Below are positions 61,922 through 64,000 of a stretch of 64,000 bases of DNA, in pieces. Position 1 is the stretch's first letter. Every line of letters begins with the position of its first letter. Under the pieces are notes generated by a model, which saw only the letters and a program-made list of their open reading frames with translations, had not been told where the DNA came from and made no database searches. The stretch spans positions 1 to 64,000 of the forward strand of contig CAZLRV010000011.1 in the NCBI GenBank assembly GCA_964562175.1. The letters are read 5' to 3'. A program made the translations under genes and the position numbers. This stretch comes from CAZCJU01 sp964562175 (GTDB taxonomy: Bacteria; Bacillota; Clostridia; Oscillospirales; CAG-272).

Positions 61922-62183
61922 TTATTCAAAAAACGATATTGCCAGCTCCACGAGCCAAACGTATACCTCCATGGTAAGCTGTCGCAGNNNNNNNNNNNNN
62001 NNNNNNNNNNNNNNNNNNNNNNNNNNNNNNNNNNNNNNNNNNNNNNNNNNNNNNNNNNNNNNNNNNNNNNNNNNNNNNNNNNNNNNNCGGTGTGGGGGTG
62101 GCGGCTTCCTCTGTAGGGCTTCCGCAGTTATGGCAAAACCTTGTGTTGTCGGATAATTTTGCACCACAGTGTTTACAAAACAT
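61922..62183 (-). CDS. zinc-ribbon membrane-type protein, interrupted by gap
   Basis: The N-terminal part (62183-62088) is MFCKHCGAKLSDNTRFCHN followed by CGSPTEEAATPTP, a double Cys-x2-Cys zinc ribbon and the start of a linker. ATG 62183 follows GGAGGT. After 100 N the best ending frame reads ...EVYVWLVELAISFFE, with the stop at 61922 just before the terminator, suggesting a hydrophobic C-terminus. The middle and true length are unknown, and this join is inferred. Zinc-ribbon plus membrane-helix proteins are common and mostly uncharacterised. It sits behind a structured leader with an intrinsic terminator (62214-62389) and no other promoter in between. Confidence 0.65.
61988..62087. other. 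assembly gap (100 N)
   Basis: Exactly 100 N, a scaffolding placeholder, inside the zinc-ribbon gene. Frames on the two sides cannot be compared. Confidence 1.
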
Positions 62184-62213
62184 ATGTACCTCCAAAAAAA
62201 TATTTGATGAAAT

Positions 62214-62250
62214 AAAAACGGTGCCGCAGCTCAAGAGAGCCGTTGCACCG
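62214..62250 (-). terminator. intrinsic terminator in the leader of the zinc-ribbon gene
   Basis: On the minus strand: CGGTGCAACGGCTC (62250-62237), TCTT loop, GAGCTGCGGCACCG (62232-62219), then T5 (62218-62214). Twelve pairs (one of them G-U) with a 2x2 internal mismatch. It lies 31 nt before the start codon of the zinc-ribbon gene, so transcription of that gene requires read-through. Confidence 0.8.
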
Positions 62251-62273
62251 AAAAAATACAAAGCCCCTTTTGC

Positions 62274-62389
62274 TGCAACACAATTATTTCATCCTATACC
62301 TATTATCCAACGGTATGCGAAACAAGGCTTGTACTTTTATCAAAAAAAATACAAACCGCCGGTAAATATAGGCATTTAATTGTGTTGCA
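62274..62389 (-). ncRNA. 116-nt rod-like structured RNA, candidate riboswitch or 6S-like RNA
   Basis: Nested pairings, with coordinates on the plus strand: P1 62274-62286 with 62377-62389 (13 bp, perfect); P2 CCTATA 62293-62298 with TATAGG 62367-62372; P3 62307-62314 with 62355-62362 (8 bp, two of them G-U only if the minus strand is the RNA); P4 62329-62338 with 62345-62354. The predicted start of transcription coincides with P1. The G-U pairs, the promoter and the terminator all point to minus-strand transcription. The 3' strand of P1 contains GTTGCA, which could instead pair with TGCAAC in the following terminator, the logic of an attenuating riboswitch. I cannot match it to a known class; a 6S-like RNA of about 175 nt including the terminator is the alternative. 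Confidence 0.6.
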
Positions 62390-62394
62390 AGTGC

Positions 62395-62423
62395 ATTATA
62401 TCACAGTTTTTACGTTTTGTAAA
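62395..62423 (-). promoter_or_regulatory. promoter of the structured RNA / zinc-ribbon unit
   Basis: On the minus strand: TTTACA (62423-62418), 17-nt spacer and perfect TATAAT (62400-62395). Transcription starts at about 62389. Confidence 0.82.
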
Positions 62424-62499
62424 TAGATTTTCGAATTTTTTCTTTCGCAAATGCGATTTTTTGCATTTATGAATTGATTGTAAATATTCGGCATTCCTA

Positions 62500-62551
62500 T
62501 TGACAAAGTCGCACAAATGTTTTATAATAGTAGCATAAAAACAGTTGTTCG
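62500..62551 (+). promoter_or_regulatory. recA promoter with LexA-like box
   Basis: Perfect TTGACA (62500-62505), 17-nt spacer and perfect TATAAT (62523-62528). Just downstream, 62538-62551 reads on the minus strand CGAACAACTGTTTT, close to the Gram-positive LexA site CGAACRNRYGTTYC (two mismatches by my count). This fits SOS control by repression at the start of transcription. Confidence 0.7.
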
Positions 62552-62568
62552 TAAGGGAGAAACGATAA

Positions 62569-63705
62569 ATGGCAGCAAAAACAAAGAAGCCGACCCAAGC
62601 CCCCATTCAGGCAAACGCAGAGGACAGAGCAAAGGCTCTTTCGACCTCGCTTCAGCAAATAGAAAAGAAATTCGGCAAAGGCACGATAATGAAGCTCGGC
62701 GAAAGCGTCGATATGAAGGTAAGTGCCATTCCGACAGGCTCGCTCACGCTCGACCTCGCACTCGGTATCGGCGGTGTCCCCCGCGGCAGAATAGTTGAGA
62801 TATTCGGTCCGGAATCCTCCGGTAAGACCACCGTGGCACTGCACGTCGTTGCGGAGGTTCAGAAAATGGGCGGTGAGGCGGCATTTATCGACGCCGAACA
62901 CGCACTTGACCCCTCATATGCCAAAAATCTCGGCGTTGACATAAATTCCCTGCTCGTTTCACAGCCGGACAGCGGTGAGCAAGCACTCGATATTGCCGAT
63001 GCGCTTGTCCGCTCCGGTGCGATAGACGTTATAGTTATCGACTCCGTTGCCGCACTCGTTCCGCAGAAAGAGATAGACGGCGAAATGGGCGAGAGCCATG
63101 TCGGACTTCAAGCAAGACTAATGAGCCAAGCCCTGCGTAAGCTCTCCGGTGCCATAGCAAAGACAAATTGCGTCGTAATATTTATAAACCAGCTTCGTGA
63201 AAAGGTCGGTGTTATGTACGGAAATCCCGAAACCACGACGGGCGGCCGTGCATTGAAATTCTACGCTTCGGTGCGTATAGACGTTCGCAAAACGGAGTCG
63301 CTCAAGTCATCCAACGAGGCTTACGGTAACCGCACACGCTGTCGTGTCGTAAAGAACAAGGTCGCCCCGCCCTTCAAGGTTGCGGAATTCGATATACTTT
63401 ACGGCAAGGGCATATCAAAGGCAAGCGAGATACTCGAAATAGGCGTAGATCTCGATATCATAGAAAAAAGCGGCTCATGGTTCTCCTATAACGGCGAGCG
63501 TATAGGACAGGGCAAGGACAATGCGAGAAAATACATAGAAACGCATCCCGAGCTGATGAAAGAAATAGAGGATCGCATAAGAAGCAACAGTGATAATATA
63601 GACCTTACCTCAAATGAAGTTTTCGACGTTCTGGGCGAGGACGACGAGGACGATGAAGAAGAATTCAACATCAAGCTGCTTGATATAAAGAACGATGACG
63701 AATGA
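62569..63705 (+). CDS. recA: recombinase RecA
   Basis: 378 residues. It drives homologous recombination and activates LexA self-cleavage. Walker A is GPESSGKTT (80-88), followed by the MAW-type FIDAEHALDPSYAKNLGVDI, Walker B VIVIDSVAALVP, L1/L2 loops (GEMGESHVGLQARLMSQALR, and GNPETTTGGRALKFYASVR) and an acidic C-terminal tail with EDDEDDEEEF. AAGGGAG precedes ATG 62569. It overlaps recX by 11 nt. Confidence 0.98.
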   Translation: MAAKTKKPTQAPIQANAEDRAKALSTSLQQIEKKFGKGTIMKLGESVDMKVSAIPTGSLTLDLALGIGGVPRGRIVEIFGPESSGKTTVALHVVAEVQKMGGEAAFIDAEHALDPSYAKNLGVDINSLLVSQPDSGEQALDIADALVRSGAIDVIVIDSVAALVPQKEIDGEMGESHVGLQARLMSQALRKLSGAIAKTNCVVIFINQLREKVGVMYGNPETTTGGRALKFYASVRIDVRKTESLKSSNEAYGNRTRCRVVKNKVAPPFKVAEFDILYGKGISKASEILEIGVDLDIIEKSGSWFSYNGERIGQGKDNARKYIETHPELMKEIEDRIRSNSDNIDLTSNEVFDVLGEDDEDDEEEFNIKLLDIKNDDE

Positions 63706-64000
63706 TACATATATTCTCCGCTCCGTTACGGAGCTGCAGAGCTGTGTCAAGATAGTTATCAAGGGTGAGGCGGACGAAAAACGCCTCACCCTACCCTGCT
63801 TTGAGGTATATGAGAGTGTCGGTGCGGTGCTTTCGGCTGAGCGAGTTGACGAGCTTATATACAGAGCCGAAGAGTATTCGGCATACAAAAAAGGGCTGGA
63901 ACTACTCGCATACGGCGACAATACGAAAGCCAAAACAGTGCAAAAGCTTCGTCAAAAGGGCTATTCCGTGCAGATAGCTTCGTCTGTTGCCGCACGCCTT
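63695..64000 (+). CDS. recX: regulatory protein RecX, N-terminal part
   Basis: ATG 63695 lies inside the end of recA (11-nt overlap), and the frame is open for 102 codons to the window edge. It encodes MTNDTYILRSVTELQ..., an N-terminal strand-rich part (RLTLPCFEVYESVGAVLSAE) and helical RecX repeats (AYKKGLELLAYGDNTKAKTV, QKLRQKGYS). RecX binds RecA filaments and limits their activity, and recA-recX order is common. The C-terminus is outside the window. Confidence 0.85.
   Translation, partial: MTNDTYILRSVTELQSCVKIVIKGEADEKRLTLPCFEVYESVGAVLSAERVDELIYRAEEYSAYKKGLELLAYGDNTKAKTVQKLRQKGYSVQIASSVAARL

Noticed and set aside
62274..62389. Miniature transposable element (MITE) with 13-bp terminal inverted repeats
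   Set aside because: Not excluded, but no target-site duplication is seen, and the promoter, the minus-strand-specific G-U pairs and the downstream terminator fit a transcribed regulatory RNA better.
1..64000. tRNA and rRNA genes, transposases, integrases
   Set aside because: I looked in the intergenic regions for T-loop GTTCGANNC patterns and for recognisable transposase or integrase products and found none.

Overview
The window is a chromosomal stretch of an endospore-forming Firmicute of the class Clostridia, probably an uncultured gut Oscillospirales/Ruminococcaceae-like or Christensenellales-like organism (inference from gene content). The evidence is a complete spoIIIAA-AH operon with a spoVAF/GerA-type gene, spoVT and a SipL-like DUF3794-LysM coat protein, the IspH-ribosomal protein S1 fusion typical of Clostridia, many TTGACA-17-TATAAT promoters with AGGAGG ribosome sites, and lipoprotein and sortase signals of a Gram-positive envelope. 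Two runs of exactly 100 N (33922-34021 and 61988-62087) show a scaffolded draft or metagenome assembly, and each interrupts a gene. I found no rRNA, tRNA, CRISPR, transposase or prophage genes.

Layout. 1-5.8 kb: dnaG-rpoD (dnaG apparently starts at ATC), then an orphan solute-binding lipoprotein. 5.8-9.6 kb: SipL-like spore protein, a two-domain class II aldolase with a degenerate second half, and a TetR regulator. 9.7-15.3 kb: a 1,666-residue cell-wall-anchored beta-helix and Cys-rich repeat protein, then a small lipoprotein. 15.3-21.6 kb (minus strand): membrane protein and FliB-like Cys-rich protein, a small conserved protein, an AI-2E-type exporter, and mnmE-yfbR-tcdA. 21.8-29.5 kb: GH3 glycosidase, CapD-like dehydratase and VanZ, then cysE-cysS-class B PBP. 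29.5-32.3 kb: a tiny minus-strand ORF unit, spoVT, fba and an acyl-ACP thioesterase. 32.3-39.9 kb: degenerate M23 protein, spoVAF-like gene and spoIIIAA-AH. 40-43.3 kb: small membrane protein, RNHCP protein, two tandem parvulin-type lipoproteins. 43.5-49.9 kb: an ABC ATPase-permease-GldG-DUF4340 operon, then proA. 49.97-50.32 kb: a compact type I toxin-antitoxin locus. 50.4-56.2 kb (minus): apgM-lepB-rbgA-rnhB-yraN-(GlmU-like)-glmM. 56.4-61.9 kb: RpiR regulator, flavoprotein, cmk, plsC, ispH-rpsA. 61.9-64 kb: zinc-ribbon protein behind a structured RNA leader, then recA-recX with a LexA-like box.

Most of the window is housekeeping (replication, transcription, tRNA modification, envelope and amino-sugar metabolism) mixed with sporulation genes. 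The less ordinary parts are non-coding: (1) a 28-residue membrane-peptide toxin facing a convergent antisense RNA at 49970-50318, organised like the par locus of plasmid pAD1; (2) a 116-nt rod-like RNA with its own promoter, followed by an intrinsic terminator and then a zinc-ribbon gene (62183-62423), which looks like an unassigned riboswitch or 6S-like RNA; (3) a short minus-strand transcription unit carrying a 25-codon ORF with a strong Shine-Dalgarno site between the PBP gene and spoVT. Functions are assigned by reading motifs in the sequence; no database search was run.
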